Shown in pieces: positions 26,201 through 38,222 of a stretch of 64,000 bases of DNA. How positions within the stretch are numbered: position 1 is the stretch's first letter; each line of letters opens with the position of its first letter. Position numbers and translations under genes: made by a program. A model generated the notes under the pieces. The model was not told where the DNA came from, ran no database searches, and saw only the letters and a list, made by a program, of their open reading frames with translations. This stretch comes from Thermoascus crustaceus (taxonomy: Eukaryota > Ascomycota > Eurotiomycetes > Eurotiales > Thermoascaceae), in assembly GCA_001599835.1 (NCBI GenBank), contig BCIC01000001.1, positions 2,068,761-2,132,760 of the forward strand, read 5' to 3'.

Positions 26201-27896
26201 CGAAAGCTTGTCCTTGCAAGTCGTCCGTATGGACTTTTTCACGGAAGGGGAGGCGAGAACACCAACACGATCTGGAATGGACTGAGACAAGACCATCCTC
26301 TTTCTTCACCGCACAAACGTCATCTGAGATGAGCTGTGGGCTGCATTGCAAAGATTTTCTTACCTAGGTCCTAGGTTCATCGGGAGATTAGACCCTTTTA
26401 GCTTAAGGGCAGAAGCCAAACGGACATGCAAACCGCGCCAGGACACAAAGGCATTAATTATCGTATGTAATTTAACGACGAAAATCGCGAAAGTTCCATG
26501 CAGATGATCCTTCACATGGTATTAAAAGGCGCCTTACCAGAAGCAGCAAAACAGCTCGTGGGGTCTTGACAAACAAAAAAAATCACTGCTGCCAGATCTC
26601 AGCGCCCGACAGCACGTACGGAGGCTGAGCAGACTGACCGGAGGATCGGTAGTGAAACTGCTCCGTAGGAGGGTTGGCAAGCTCTTGGATCTCGGATTTT
26701 CTCGCTGTGGTTTTTCAGCAGGTCACGATGGCCTGGATGTAACACGAGAAAAAAAGCTCTGGTGGAGTCCGTCGCACGGGTCGGCTCGGTGTGGGCCGGA
26801 TCCCTGACGACCCTCGATCGCCGGCGGGAAAGTCTATGCGGGCGTGATGAACGGCGAGACGGCCAATGGCCGCAGCCAGGAACAGCCAAGACGACGGCCA
26901 CTCAAACCCTGCCTGTTATCGCTGATGTCAATGGTGGCTCTGCTGACCTTCCAGTCCCGAGATCCCGAGCGTCATCGTCCTCGCGAGACTGTCGTACCAG
27001 CCGGACCCTGGTCCTTTATTCCCCAGAAGTTGTCAGAAATAGAAGATCCCGTCGGCATGGATCAGAGCTGTCAGACATGTCCATCGTGTCACATTGGCCG
27101 TGGCTCCCGGAATGCGGAGGTCGGTCAGAGCAGAGACAGGACAGTATACAGGATCAAATTCGACGAGCCTTGCAGCCGGGCACACGACACTGATCGCAGA
27201 GAGGAACGCGTGAAGAGGCCTATGCGACAAGAGGCGGCAGTGATGGTCCAATGCGAGGACGAGGATTGTAATTTTAGCAGATAGACGTCCTTGGAGGCTT
27301 GGTATGGAGGGATTACTGCGTATAGGAAACGATGAGGGATTCAACCGTCTGGAGTAGCCACCTAGTGCGACCCGCTTCGCTCACACCCGACATGGCAGAA
27401 CATACGAGCTCTGCAAAAAAGGTTGGGATGGATACAGGAGTACGGAGCAGTGATCATAATAATGCTGTCTGATCGCAGGGGTCTTTTTCTTCCCCTCTGA
27501 TCTCCGGCTTAAAAAGGCCTGTCGGTACCGGTCTCCAAGTACTTCAGAAGTTCTTTTCCCTTGGATTGCCTGCCAACCGGTACGAACGTGTACATACAGT
27601 ACGTCCCTCGTGCGATCGCCCAAACCCTAATCTAGTTACGGTAACATCCTGTCCTCAACCAGCCCTCAGCCTCCAGCAGCAGAGCCACATCTTTTTTTTG
27701 TTCGCTGTGAAAGCTCCGTTTTCTCAGTGTCTTATCGCCTCTTCTTCCTCACGCTCTTCAAGGACCAAACCAGGTCCCGACCATCTCGTCAGCCGAGCGT
27801 TCGTGCGCTTGGGGCCTCTGGTGATCTCCCTTGCCCCTTGCTCGACCACTCAGACTGGAGCAACGGGCGCGACGGCGTGTTGCTGGCGCACCCCGC

Positions 27897-27908
27897 ATGC
27901 AAAGTTAG
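27897..27908 (+). promoter_or_regulatory. Minimal upstream ORF in the Zn2Cys6 gene leader
   Basis: This four-codon reading frame (ATG CAA AGT TAG) contains the only ATG on the plus strand between about 27600 and the proposed start codon at 28177. A lone minimal upstream ORF in an otherwise ATG-free pyrimidine-rich leader is a plausible translational control element, if transcription begins upstream of it. The transcription start is not known. Confidence 0.4.
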
Positions 27909-28176
27909 TTGTCCGGTCTGCTCGACGCTTTCGCAGCATCCTCCCACAGCCTGCCTTAGCGCGGCGCATCCGACCGGCTCGTTTTTTCCTGAAGGAGACG
28001 TTGGCTATTACAGGTGCAGGAGTGGCCCCCCCCCAAGCCGACGCCGACTCGTGCTGCTATCTCCCAGCGTGCACATCCAGTAGGGATCCAGGCACGCCTC
28101 GCCCTCTTAAACAGCGGCTTTATCGCCGCCCTGTTCTCTGTTGTCTCTGCTCTCCCAGGTGCTGGAACTCTTGTCC

Positions 28177-30149
28177 ATGCAGAACGGGTCCTCCTTCGCG
28201 GTCCCTTATCCACCCACCGATCTCAACAGTCATAGCGCTACTCTCGGATCAGACTTTGCACATCGCGACTCCACCCCTCCCGAACTGACCCTGTCCGGCC
28301 CCGCCGCGTTCTCCGAGTCCCCCTCCTCCGGCGAGGACTGTCAATCCCACGGCGCAAGCGCCGCTGTAGATGATAATTCAGACGACCTGCCAGGTCCATG
28401 GTCCTGGGAGACGCAGGAAGAGAGTGCTGTGAAGCTCGATTCTCGAATTGATCTCCAGGGCACCATCCGACCGTCCGACACCGCACCGTCGTCCTCAACC
28501 ACCTTCGGCTTCACGCTGATCTCGTCCGGCGATGCTGATATGCTCGCGTCTGATATAACACCCAAAGTCGAAGAGATCGGAGACAGCATGGACGTTCTGG
28601 AAAGAAGTCGAGAGCCTGTGGGGAACCTCGTGGAACCTGCAGGCGGTACCGTGGGCGTTCCCGTCAACGTGCCGCGGAAACGCGGTAGACCGCGCAAACA
28701 CCCCCTTCCCACACCAGGCGGACAGTCCAAGATCGCGAAGGGCCGTTCCAAGACAGGCTGCATAACCTGTCGACGACGGAAGAAGAAGTGTGACGAAACG
28801 AAGCCCGCGTGCTTGAATTGCCAGAAGAACGCGGTGGTGTGCGAGGGTTACCCGCCCAAGGAGATATGGAAGAGCGGCAAACAGAAGCTGGAAGATGGTA
28901 TGATCCTCCCTGCAACGGTTTTCAACGTCGTCAATCTGACTTGTATTCTCGCACAGCGGTCCGCAGAAGCTCCCTTACTGCTCTTCCGCGAGGTTTGCCT
29001 TTCCTCATCGACGGCATTGAGACCGATGTCGATCGCAGGTTCCTCGACCACTTCGTCTACGAATTCAGCCGCGTGCTCACCCTGATCAACGATGACTCGA
29101 ACCCGTTCAAGGAGATCCTTCTGCCCATGGCAACGCAACACAGGGGTTTGATGCATTCGTTGATGTGTCTCTCGGGATCGCATCTGTCAGCTCTTGACCC
29201 GGAACCCCGGTTGAAGGAGCGCAAACACTACCACTTCGATCGCGCGATAAGGGATCTGAGAGAGAACATCAACGCATCCTCGTCGAATGTGGAGGAGCAG
29301 CAGCTTCTTATTGAAGACCCCATCATTGCATCCACGATCGCGCTTTGCCTAAACACGATCTGCGAAGGAGAGACCAATGGCGAGTACAGGTCGCACATGG
29401 ATGCGGCAAGGTACCTGCTGGTGACACAACGACCGAGGAACGAGAAGTTTCGACAATTTATCATCGAATTCTTCCAGTACCACGATATCTCAAATTCGCT
29501 AACCTCTCTGGATCGTCGGCCTCTCGGCCTCGTGGACGATCTTCGCCTTCCTGACTTCGTGCCCCATGCGCAAGCGGGCGCCCTCCTGGGCATTTTCGAC
29601 GGTCTGTTCAACTACATATCTGAGATCACCAAGCTGCGTGACCGGATCCGACAGAGACACAACGAGGGATACGAGCCTGCTGTGGACTACCAGACATTGA
29701 GTGAAGCGGTCACAATTGACTCTGCACTCCGCGACTGGGAGCCATCCTACCCGCCCAATACGCCAAACTGGTACGCCGCTCAGCTGTACCGCCAGTCCAC
29801 CTGGGTCTACCTCTACCGCACCATTCGTCCCTCGCGTCCCAATGAAAAGATCGCTCAAGTTGTGGATGACGGTCTTGCCTACCTGGACCTGCTACCTGTC
29901 GATGCTGGTGCATACAGTATCATGCTGATGCCACTGTTTTTGCTGGGCTGCTCGTCTTTCGAACCTAGGCAGCGTGAGCGAGTCAAGAAAGGCTTCGAGG
30001 CCCTGCGGGCCTACTCCAACCTGCGCAACATCGAACCTGCTCTCAAAGTGGTCCAACAGGTCTGGGAGGTCATGGAGAACAACATGGAAGAGAGCTGGGA
30101 TTGGGAAAAGATCATCTCCGACATGCACATGGACTTTTTGATCACTTGA
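28177..30149 (+). CDS. Zn2Cys6 transcription factor with AT-hook and Fungal_trans_2-type domain
   Basis: Predicted 637-residue nuclear regulator. Exons are 28177-28897 and 28957-30149, with a 59-bp intron (GTATGA...CAG) just after the zinc cluster. The start is the first ATG after a long leader; an in-frame TAG at 28081 blocks further upstream extension on this frame. The zinc cluster is complete: Cys at 195, 198, 205, 212, 215 and 222 (C-x2-C-x6-C-x6-C-x2-C-x6-C). An AT-hook-like RKRGRPRKHP at 167-176 precedes it. The carboxyl part (LIDGIETDVDRRFLDHF... to the end) has the helical pattern of the Fungal_trans_2/DUF3468 regulators, the group that includes Uga3-, Pro1- and NosA/RosA-like proteins. 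I cannot place it firmly within that group, so no symbol is given. The amino-terminal 160 residues are acidic and Ser/Pro-rich, a possible activation region. Confidence 0.9.
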
Positions 30150-31597
30150 TGGTCGCTCCGTGCGGCCTTTATCGAGCCTTGGGGTGTGTCATGCCCAGGC
30201 GGGCGACACACCCCCTCTGCTACAGTTTGATATCTTTGGTCGATTTTCTTCATCCGCATCAGGTTGTTGCGATGGGCGTTTGGTGATGGTGTGAGGATGC
30301 CCGCCCGGTAGCAGTAGGCTACCATGGACGGGATGGTTCAGGGATTAGGACAGGAACAAAATCAAGCATTTAAGCGCTTTTTGCAAACTCGCATACATAC
30401 CCAACTGGCATTGTGCTTGTTTTTCTTTAACACCGGTGGTGGATGGACGGCGTCTACGGGTGTAATGGGGGGGGGGGGGGGGGTTGAATCCAAAAAGCAA
30501 TAGTGGGAGTACCCGAAAAGTCGTTGTTGGTCCCTTTTTGCCGCAAAGGATTTGTTCATACCCTCTCAGCGTTTGTTTTATGTGCATTTGCATATCGATC
30601 TAGCGTGTTTATATTTTGCATATTCCGCCCCTCATCCGATCTACCCCTTTTTTCCTTGCTGTTACTGCTGCGTTTGATCTGATGCTTACTATCTATATTG
30701 TGACTGATGCATTGTCAGCAGCGGTTATGTTTTTACGTACGCATGTTGTCTAACGCATGTATGTGGTACGGTACATGATACATGGTACATGTATGTCCAC
30801 GAGTCCACGAGCCGAGCTGAGCGAGAAAGGAGAAAAGGAATGTTCAGCATCTTTTCTCTCTCCGCTTTTCTTGCTCCGTTCGGGTGACGGGTGAACGTTT
30901 CTTTTCTGTGTCTTGTATTTCTTGAACAGAATACCTTTCTATTTTAACTGTACACTTTTTTCATACATACATAGCAGAATCAAATGGGAATAGTATATAC
31001 CTTGTTTTTATATATTATTATTATTATATTCAAGTTTAACGTCCATACCGAGCCTTCCGGCTATGACAGACCCATCTCTTGGGCGAAAGCCCCTATCAGT
31101 ATCTAAATTCTTCTTTGATCAATCTGTGCCTTTTCCTCGCCCCAGGCCGCCTAAATGCGCAGGGCTTTTGGGCCCTAGAAGCCCTCCTTGGTGTCGCTGT
31201 CAGTTTGGGTGTCACCTACCTGCTGCAGGCCACCCTCCCCTGCTATCCCTCCCCCTCTCGATCCGCCTCTTCTAGAGCCCTTGTTTTTATATATATTATG
31301 TATCGTGATTTTACCGAATGAACCGCAACTGGAAAGTATAATTTACACACTTGGAATAATAATTTTAACTAATCTTTCATAGTTACGACACATGGAATAA
31401 TTCCGCACTTCGATGGTGTGACTCATGATTCATACGCACCTTGACAAGGTAGTACCCTGTCCACGAGGGGCTACCGCGTGTATCGGACCAAATCGGAACG
31501 GAATTGATCGGATCATTCCATAGGTATCATAATCTCGGCTCTCCCTGTGGCAGTGTGGCTAGTGGTTCGCTTGTCTTGGCTTAGATGGATTAGATTA

Positions 31598-31619
31598 GAT
31601 TATCTCATCTGAGATAATC
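31598..31619. repeat. Perfect 10-bp inverted repeat with paired GATA/TATC motifs
   Basis: GATTATCTCA, a two-base spacer, then TGAGATAATC. Each arm contains a GATAA core in opposite orientation, so it could be a paired site for a GATA-type factor or simply a hairpin. It lies far from any start codon. Confidence 0.5.
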
Positions 31620-32060
31620 ACAATCAAAAATCTACGCTATCATCATTACATCATCGTCATCAGCTAATGTCGATCACAGAACACCCCCCCCCTCCCCCCC
31701 CCCGAGTTAATTTTAATTGGGACCGAGACAAAAAAGCAATGAGGCGGAGCTAGTTAGGAGGTTCCGGCAGTGCGGGACACGGAACACGGGTTATTATTAT
31801 TAGTTTGCTTACGAATTTGAATTTCCTCGTCACTGACTGGTTGACTTACTTGTGGTTGTGGGGGGTTTTTTTGGGTTTTGTGCGGCGCTACCTGCGGGTG
31901 GAGCGGGAGTTTTACTACGCACATGTACAGTAGCATGTACAGTAGTAGTACCTGTCCCTTGCACAGTGCTTGGGTTAGCGTGGCGGGGNAGGGGNAGGAG
32001 GTAGGGGTAGGGGCGGTTTTAGTTTGCGTCATGCAAGTATATCTAATCTATCGTGATGTT

Positions 32061-32126
32061 CGTGTTTCGTGTTCCGTGTTCCGTGTTCCGTGTTTTGTTT
32101 TTTTGATCTGATCTGATCTGATCCGA
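32061..32126. repeat. Tandem 7-mer (CGTGTTY) repeat followed by GATCT repeat
   Basis: Five consecutive CGTGTT(C/T) units fill 32061-32095 without interruption, followed after a T-run by about four GATCT units up to 32126. A 12-base inverted copy of the 7-mer junction (ACACGGAACACG) lies at 31777-31788, about 280 bp upstream. This appears to be a minisatellite. Confidence 0.75.
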
Positions 32127-34780
32127 TGGATCTGATTAGATAGAATTAGATTACTGCTGGAGTGAGAGAGGGTCTAAAGGGTCACATGAGGTGTTGCGGA
32201 TTACGCATCTTGTTTGTTTTTTGCTTGATTAAGCATCAACCCCTCCTTCCTGATAATATCTTGGAAGGAATTGCTAGAAGTACCTCGGTGAGTAGGTACT
32301 GTACCTAAGTTAGGTAAGTACTGTACGCACCATTTCTACTGTAATCTGAAACAGCGAAACTCAACTCAAAGACTCTCCCCCACCTTGATCCATTCGGTCT
32401 ACATTTACCCCGTATAGCGAATTTTCTCCGCTGAAGTATGTCATGTGTGCGGTTGGGCTTTGATCACGATAATCAGGCGTCCACTTAGGTACTTTAGTAC
32501 TTACCGCAGTCTAATTTAGTCTAGTCTACCACTCCGTTGGAACATTAATGTGACGTGCGCAAGTTAAGTTAGGTAGGTAGCGGGGAATTAATTTCTCCTT
32601 TCACTTTTTTACTTTTACTTTTACCCCCCGGATGATTGGACGAAGACGGAAGAAGATCGGAGGAGATCCGACCTGATTGGAATCCCACTTCGGTTTCTTT
32701 CTTTTTTCAATATTTAAAGTTCAGGGCTGAGACACGGCCTAACTGAGGCCGAGGAAATGGCAGTGGCAATGGCAAAATAGACAGAAAGAGAGGAGATCTG
32801 CGAGATCATTGGCCCCCGCCCCGCCCCATCCAGGCTCCAGTGGAGAATAATAATACCCAGTTGTATGTACTCCGTATTTGTACGCATGATACAGGTAGTG
32901 GATTAACTATCGGATCTTGATTATGACAAAAGTGGAAGATTTAACCGAGCCCGAGCCTGTGACCGAGACTGAACCCAAGCGCTTGTGGATTGGATCTGTT
33001 GTTGTTGTTGTTGTCATCGTCAATCATCATGGCAACTCTAACTCCGACTCCAATTCAATTCGGTAGACGAGATAAGCGCACTGTACCGTACGCACGGTGC
33101 TGCGTGCTTTCGGTGATGAATGTGGAGGGGGAGGAGGCTTTCTCCACCATCTCATCTGGGTCCATGTGATGAGTGTGACCATGACTATGACCATGACCAC
33201 GCTCGGTGTTGAAGTCCACCCCCACTCTAGTATTCGTCTGGAGATTACAGCCCGCTGCCTAGTTGATAATGCTGAAGGTGACGGTGCTGTTGATGACGCC
33301 GTGGTGGAGTTCGTGCGGTGTATGTATGTACAGTACAGGACCTAGGTAGAGATTAGATTGGATTACTTATTGACGTCATCTTACTGGAGAATCAGCGTCG
33401 GCACCGGCATCGGTACCAGCACAAAAAGTATGTGTGGGTTATTAGATGAACTAGATAGGCTGTTTGCGATTGCAGGCACATACCTCCGACCTAGTAGACT
33501 GGAAGAGCAGACGTGTAGATAGAGCCTTCACAAGCAACAATGATATCTTCCTGCCAGCCTTTGCCTGGTCTATAGTAAATTTTAAAGGGGGAAAGCGCAA
33601 GGCTCGGTTTTAGTGGTTATATTAATAGGGCTGTGGAGGAAGATTGGATTGGATTGGTTGTCCGTATCCGGTAATGGATAGATGATAGTACCCGGTATAG
33701 CCGCATTGACCACGCATCTATTTCGTTGTCATGCAGGAAAGTCCTGGTCTTCATGAAATAGGTTGACCATGAAATGGGCATGGGTACTAGTATATAGCGG
33801 GATGTTACTATGAGGATCTTGGAAGGGAAGATAATAATAGCATGTTTCTGTTGTTTCTAGAGAAGCGGGAGTAGTTATGTTATTAAAGGAGGAGACATTG
33901 GTTTAGGTGGATACTTATTCACTTGGGAGGACTTGTTGAAGTTTAGGACTAGTCATTAACATGGGAGTAGATGGATGAGATAGAGGGCACACTTCAGGGC
34001 GATTCCTGGTCCTGTGGATATACAGTATCAAGGATGTAGGAAAATAGATTGAACTCGAGTGCTCCAATAAGACGAGTAATATATTCTAGACATTTGGTTT
34101 TCATATCCTGACTCCAAGCGTTCAATCAATCCCCGTCGGTTTGCCAAGTACTTGAGCTTGGGCTGTGATTATTTATTAGAGAAATGTAGTGATGTCACAT
34201 ACGGCTGTGCCTTTGCTTCTCAAGTAGTAAGAGCCTTGAAGCTACAAGGCGACTAGCTTCTTAGACATATCAATCTTTTGGAGAACTTAGGTAGCTGTCG
34301 TGGAATCCATTAATATTACGATAAGGATTCATATGGTTAGATCTCCTGTTAGGGCACAGAATTCCTGTAACCCATTCGGCCACTATTTGACCAAGATTTG
34401 AACAACCCTAAGCGGATGACGGAATGTAGATCGAAGATACCGATACCGCTTGACTACAGTATAAAAGAGGCCGTGATATCTATCTGCAATGAATGCCGGT
34501 ATTTTCCAGTTGACAGAATGTTCATAGCTATAATAGAGTCAATCTTCTGCTCAGGTTACTATCCTGGTAAGCTCACATGTCCGGAATAGGTAATTAGTGA
34601 TCGTCAATTAAGATAGTTGGATAAAACTACCATACGGTTGTTATTCTGTTGAAGGGCTGATTAATCCCTCTAGATACTCGCCTTTATACTACCTTTCTTG
34701 CAATGTACGCCCTCTCCAATGTCAAGTAGATTTCCAGCTATTTTATGTTCCCAATATCATATTCATGGAATGAATGGCCA

Positions 34781-35809
34781 TCACAAGTTCATCAACTTCG
34801 CAAGCGCGCCACCGTAACGGTCCCGGTGAACCGGAATCTCCTTCAACACGGCAGCGATCTTTTCGAGATCCTCGTCGTCCAGCGACACTGGAGTTAGGTT
34901 CTCCTCCACTCTGGCGATGGTGATGCAACCCGGAATAGGGACAATATGAAGCGCACCAGGAGCCTTGCTCTGCGCCGGCACCCAAGAGATGGTCGTTTGA
35001 GGGAGACTCACCCCTTTCTTCTGCTGCTGCACCAGCTTGAGATTGAGGTCGAACATATCTGGCTGGAAACGGAGGAAGTTGCGGCGATTGTCATCGACCG
35101 GAAGATCGTCCAGCGTCCGCAGTTGACCGGTGAGGCATCCTCGCGACAGTGGCGAGTACACGACCAGGGGGATTCCCAGCTCAGCGCAGGTTTTGGCGAC
35201 ACACGGGTCTGTCAAGAAGAGCGAGAGCTCAACCTCAGCGGCGGCGATGGGATAGACAGCATGGGAGCGCCGGATAGTCTGCGCGCTGCACTCGCTGACC
35301 CCGGTGCCGCCAATCTTGCCGGCCTTGACGTACTCAGCCAGCGTTGCGATGGTGGTCTCGATGGGCGTGTTGGGGTCCACCCGGGCAGGCTCGAAGACGC
35401 TGATGAACACCTTGCCGTTTAGGAGTCTGAGACAGTTGTCCACGCTGGCGCGGATCCCTCCGGGGCTGCCATCGTGGCCATTGGGTCCCATGCCTCCTTT
35501 AACGCTGAGAACCACCTTCTCACTGTCCTCGGGATACTTGGTGAAATAGTACTCGAGCAGCTGTAGCGAGTTTGCGTGAGGGGGTCCATAGAATTCTCCG
35601 GCGATCCAGAAATTGACTCCCAGTTCCAGTGTGCGCTTCATCACTTTGACGGCTTCGTCGTATGGGGTCGGGTTCGCCCGCCAGGTGAGGCCTGTTTGAA
35701 ACTGAAGTGAGACTGACCACAGTTATAACAAAAAAGAGAGAGAGACGATCACACCCATTAATCCAAAGCCAATGGGGCCGACCTTTCTGTTCACAATAGT
35801 AACCGACAT
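34781..35809 (-). CDS. Aldo-keto reductase, pyridoxal reductase (Plr1)-like
   Basis: Predicted 321-residue cytosolic NADPH-dependent oxidoreductase; the closest family I recognise reduces pyridoxal to pyridoxine (vitamin B6 salvage). Exons are 35809-35755 and 35691-34781, with a 63-bp intron (GTGTGA...CAG). The short first exon encodes MSVTIVNRKVGPIGFGLM, and splicing restores the canonical GLMGLTWRANP. Family signatures include LELGVNFWIAGEFYG (Tyr of the active site), VVLSVKGG (Lys), VFEPARVDP, GKIGGTGVSE, VELSLF, LGIPLVVYSPLSRG and VPIPG near the cofactor end. The usual AKR Asp and His are replaced, which is normal for the Plr1 branch as I recall it. It is transcribed divergently from the ABCG transporter 2.4 kb away. 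The substrate is inferred from family only. Confidence 0.9.
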
Positions 35810-38222
35810 GGTGGATGCTGTGATTAATAGAAACAGACTAAAAAACGATATTTAGCTATGCAGACAGACAGAAAAAGAAGGTTGAACGAGAATTGACAAA
35901 ATCTGCCAAGTCTATTTCCTCGCCAACAAGCAATCAAAAAAGCATTACCTTCAGCAAACCTGAACTACACCGTCCAAGTTGTACTCAGGAGGACAAGAAG
36001 ATAAACTAGATCAATGACCCAAAAACACAGAGATAAACTCCTGGAATAAAGATCCTAAATCGGGGGATGAACCAACGGTAGATGATCGATTGAAAATCCA
36101 ATGGTATGGACAATGACAAATACATACAGTAGCGTGCAGTCATAACCCTAAGAAAAATAAGTGGGTTGTCAATTGGAGGTCAGTTACCCTGCTGTGGAGA
36201 TACCCGTGAATCCACCATCAACTAAGGCATTGATGGGTCTCCTGGATCAGTAAGTGGTCGTTGTGGTGACCCTTTCTTCAGTAGGAAACCTAGTGGAAAA
36301 TTAATGCCGCGCAAATGCTGGCAATGATAAAAGAGAAGACTTACTCAATTGTACTTTCTGTGCAGTTTTGAGTGTTTTCTCCTGCGGACTCCTTTTTCAT
36401 CCCTGGCTGCATCTCTGGGCCAAATCCCAAGTTTCCTAACTCTAGGTTTCATGTCCTGCATGGGAATCCTGCCGTCGTTTTCTCAGCTTTACATTCTCAG
36501 CTACTGAGATGTCACTCTGACTCATGGTTGCAAAGGAGAATATGCAATGGGAAGGTATAGACTGAGAAAGCGCAGCAAGATATGACAGCGCACGGAAAAG
36601 AAATAGGTACTATTTTTTGCTGAACAGCAGAGACAATCAGAGTCACACAAGGTGATGCCAGGGATTTGAGTATGTGTGGGTGGATCAGATAGGATCCTAA
36701 TATCGTATATTTGGTAAACTGGGATCTTGCTATGTCAGCAAGATCTTTTTATGCGCTGCATTTTTGGATGACATCATGAATAAATAAGACGGGGGGCGGA
36801 GATCTTGAGGCTCTTGGACATGTTGTTGACGTGCATAAAATAACCATGCAAGAATTCTGCAAGAGTGGGCGACTGTATTATACAAAGGGGTTCTGATGTT
36901 AAGGGATTTTCTATGGAACTCTAGAAGCTATATAAGGTTGGGCGTGTGGAGAGTGCGACAAGGCGTAGTTGAGCTTGCGCGGATTAAGCTCAGGCACTAG
37001 TGGAGAGACATCGAGGAATCTAAGAGACGGGTGCTCTTATCATAGAGTCGAGACGTATACGTGCTGTTTATTTGGGAACAGGAGACTGCTGGTAGAAGTC
37101 ATTGTGCTTTAAGCTGACTGCCTAGGAATCGCATACAATGGTGGGCCGGGATTTCTCAGCTGGACCTTACCTAGTCATTGACTCAGCTGTCTATCATGAG
37201 ACAAATCTTGCATCCCCTGCAAACATAAGGGCATGTTGTTTCTGGGCATGTCTCCTTTGCTGTTATCTATCTCGAGAAACAGGGGCACCTGGAGGGTTGA
37301 AATTAGGTGGCCGCACGACTTGATGCGGTGTACAGATGTGCGCGATGTTACATGCATCTGCTGAGGTCAGCATCTGCATGTGCCTTGGTATATGAGGCGC
37401 CAATGAGACATCACTGAGAACCAACAAATGCTTGCTTGTGATTGTTAGAGACCAGGTTCTCCAAGTCCCGATCTCAGCTGCACTTGATGCAATTGTTTTG
37501 CACAGTCGGAGAAGTCAAGTCCATATCGACTTGGGATCCATGCAACTCTCCTTGCCCGAGTTGGAAGGATTCTAGAAGCGGTACGTTGCAGTTTGCAAAC
37601 AGTGGGTTAGGGCTTGTAGACAAGCATAATTTACGGCTCTCGGCACCAGAAGGTCTTCCAGACGCACAGATGAACAAGTAAGCCTTGCGGCCACAAAAGG
37701 GGTTACTGTAGAAAGTACCCCGTATATACTACTCCGGCAGATATCTGGTTAACCGAGATTCCGTCGGCAGGTCGATGGGGCGGCGTTTCTAAGCGAGCGT
37801 CTTAGCGAGGCATTAATCACCGGAGGGCTCGATAACCGAGCTGATAGCGACCACGAGGAACCGAGGATGGCCTCTCGCTGGCTAATGGCTGTTGGTAGCG
37901 AGCCTCCATGTCGGAAACCATGCAGGCGAGAACCTCTGCAGAGTCCTACCATACCCCAGCTCCACCTCGTTTACGGAGTATTGTTGCGCAGCAGCTTTCT
38001 ACGACGTGGTGCTCTCTTGTCCCGATGATGAGTTGCCCTGACTGTGACCGCCGCTATGCGCGTCGCCTGCTGGCAGCCTGATATGGCTGACATCTCAGAC
38101 GCTGCAATCCATGGTTCCTTCTCCGTTTCCCAGATGTGCCTTCCAGCCCCGTTGTGACTTCATCTGGTGTTCTATCCGGTCCAGATATCGTCTTGTGGTC
38201 GGACGATAGCGTAGGAACTGCC
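35810..38222. other. Divergent intergenic region between the AKR and ABCG genes
   Basis: Must contain both promoters. No coding motifs. The part up to about 37.4 kb is AT-rich; the last 500 bp before the transporter are GC-richer and hold a TACGGAGTA at 37972-37980. An upstream leader exon or an earlier start for the transporter cannot be excluded, because its frame remains open to 38136. Confidence 0.6.

Larger units (their letters stand above)
21927..28176. other. About 6.2 kb gene-free region upstream of two divergent genes
   Basis: Lies between the divergently transcribed secreted-protein gene (minus) and Zn2Cys6 gene (plus), so it contains both promoters. No conserved protein motif was found, although open frames of 100-240 codons occur at 24.7-25.8 kb and 26.6-28.3 kb. 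A G-run with unresolved bases lies at 23171-23231 (N at 23191, 23201, 23229, 23231). TAGGTA/TACCTA motifs cluster at 23325-23372, 23841-23880 and 24294-24308. TACGGAG-type near-copies lie at about 24329, 24487, 24614 and 27441. Confidence 0.6.
30150..34780. other. About 4.6 kb gene-free region between convergent genes
   Basis: Both flanking genes point into this stretch, so it should hold two 3' untranslated regions and little promoter sequence. No coding motifs were seen. It contains G17 at 30467-30483, a C-rich run at 31684-31703, N bases at 31989 and 31995 within a G-rich run, a perfect inverted repeat at 31598-31619, 7-mer repeats at 32061-32095, TGT repeats at 32997-33014 and one TACTCCGTA at 32868-32876. 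Confidence 0.6.

Noticed and set aside
34781..35809. Aldo-keto reductase lacking canonical active-site Asp and His as a dead enzyme
   Set aside because: The replacement pattern (GEFYG, FEPARVD) is characteristic of the Plr1-type branch as I recall it, so activity loss cannot be inferred.
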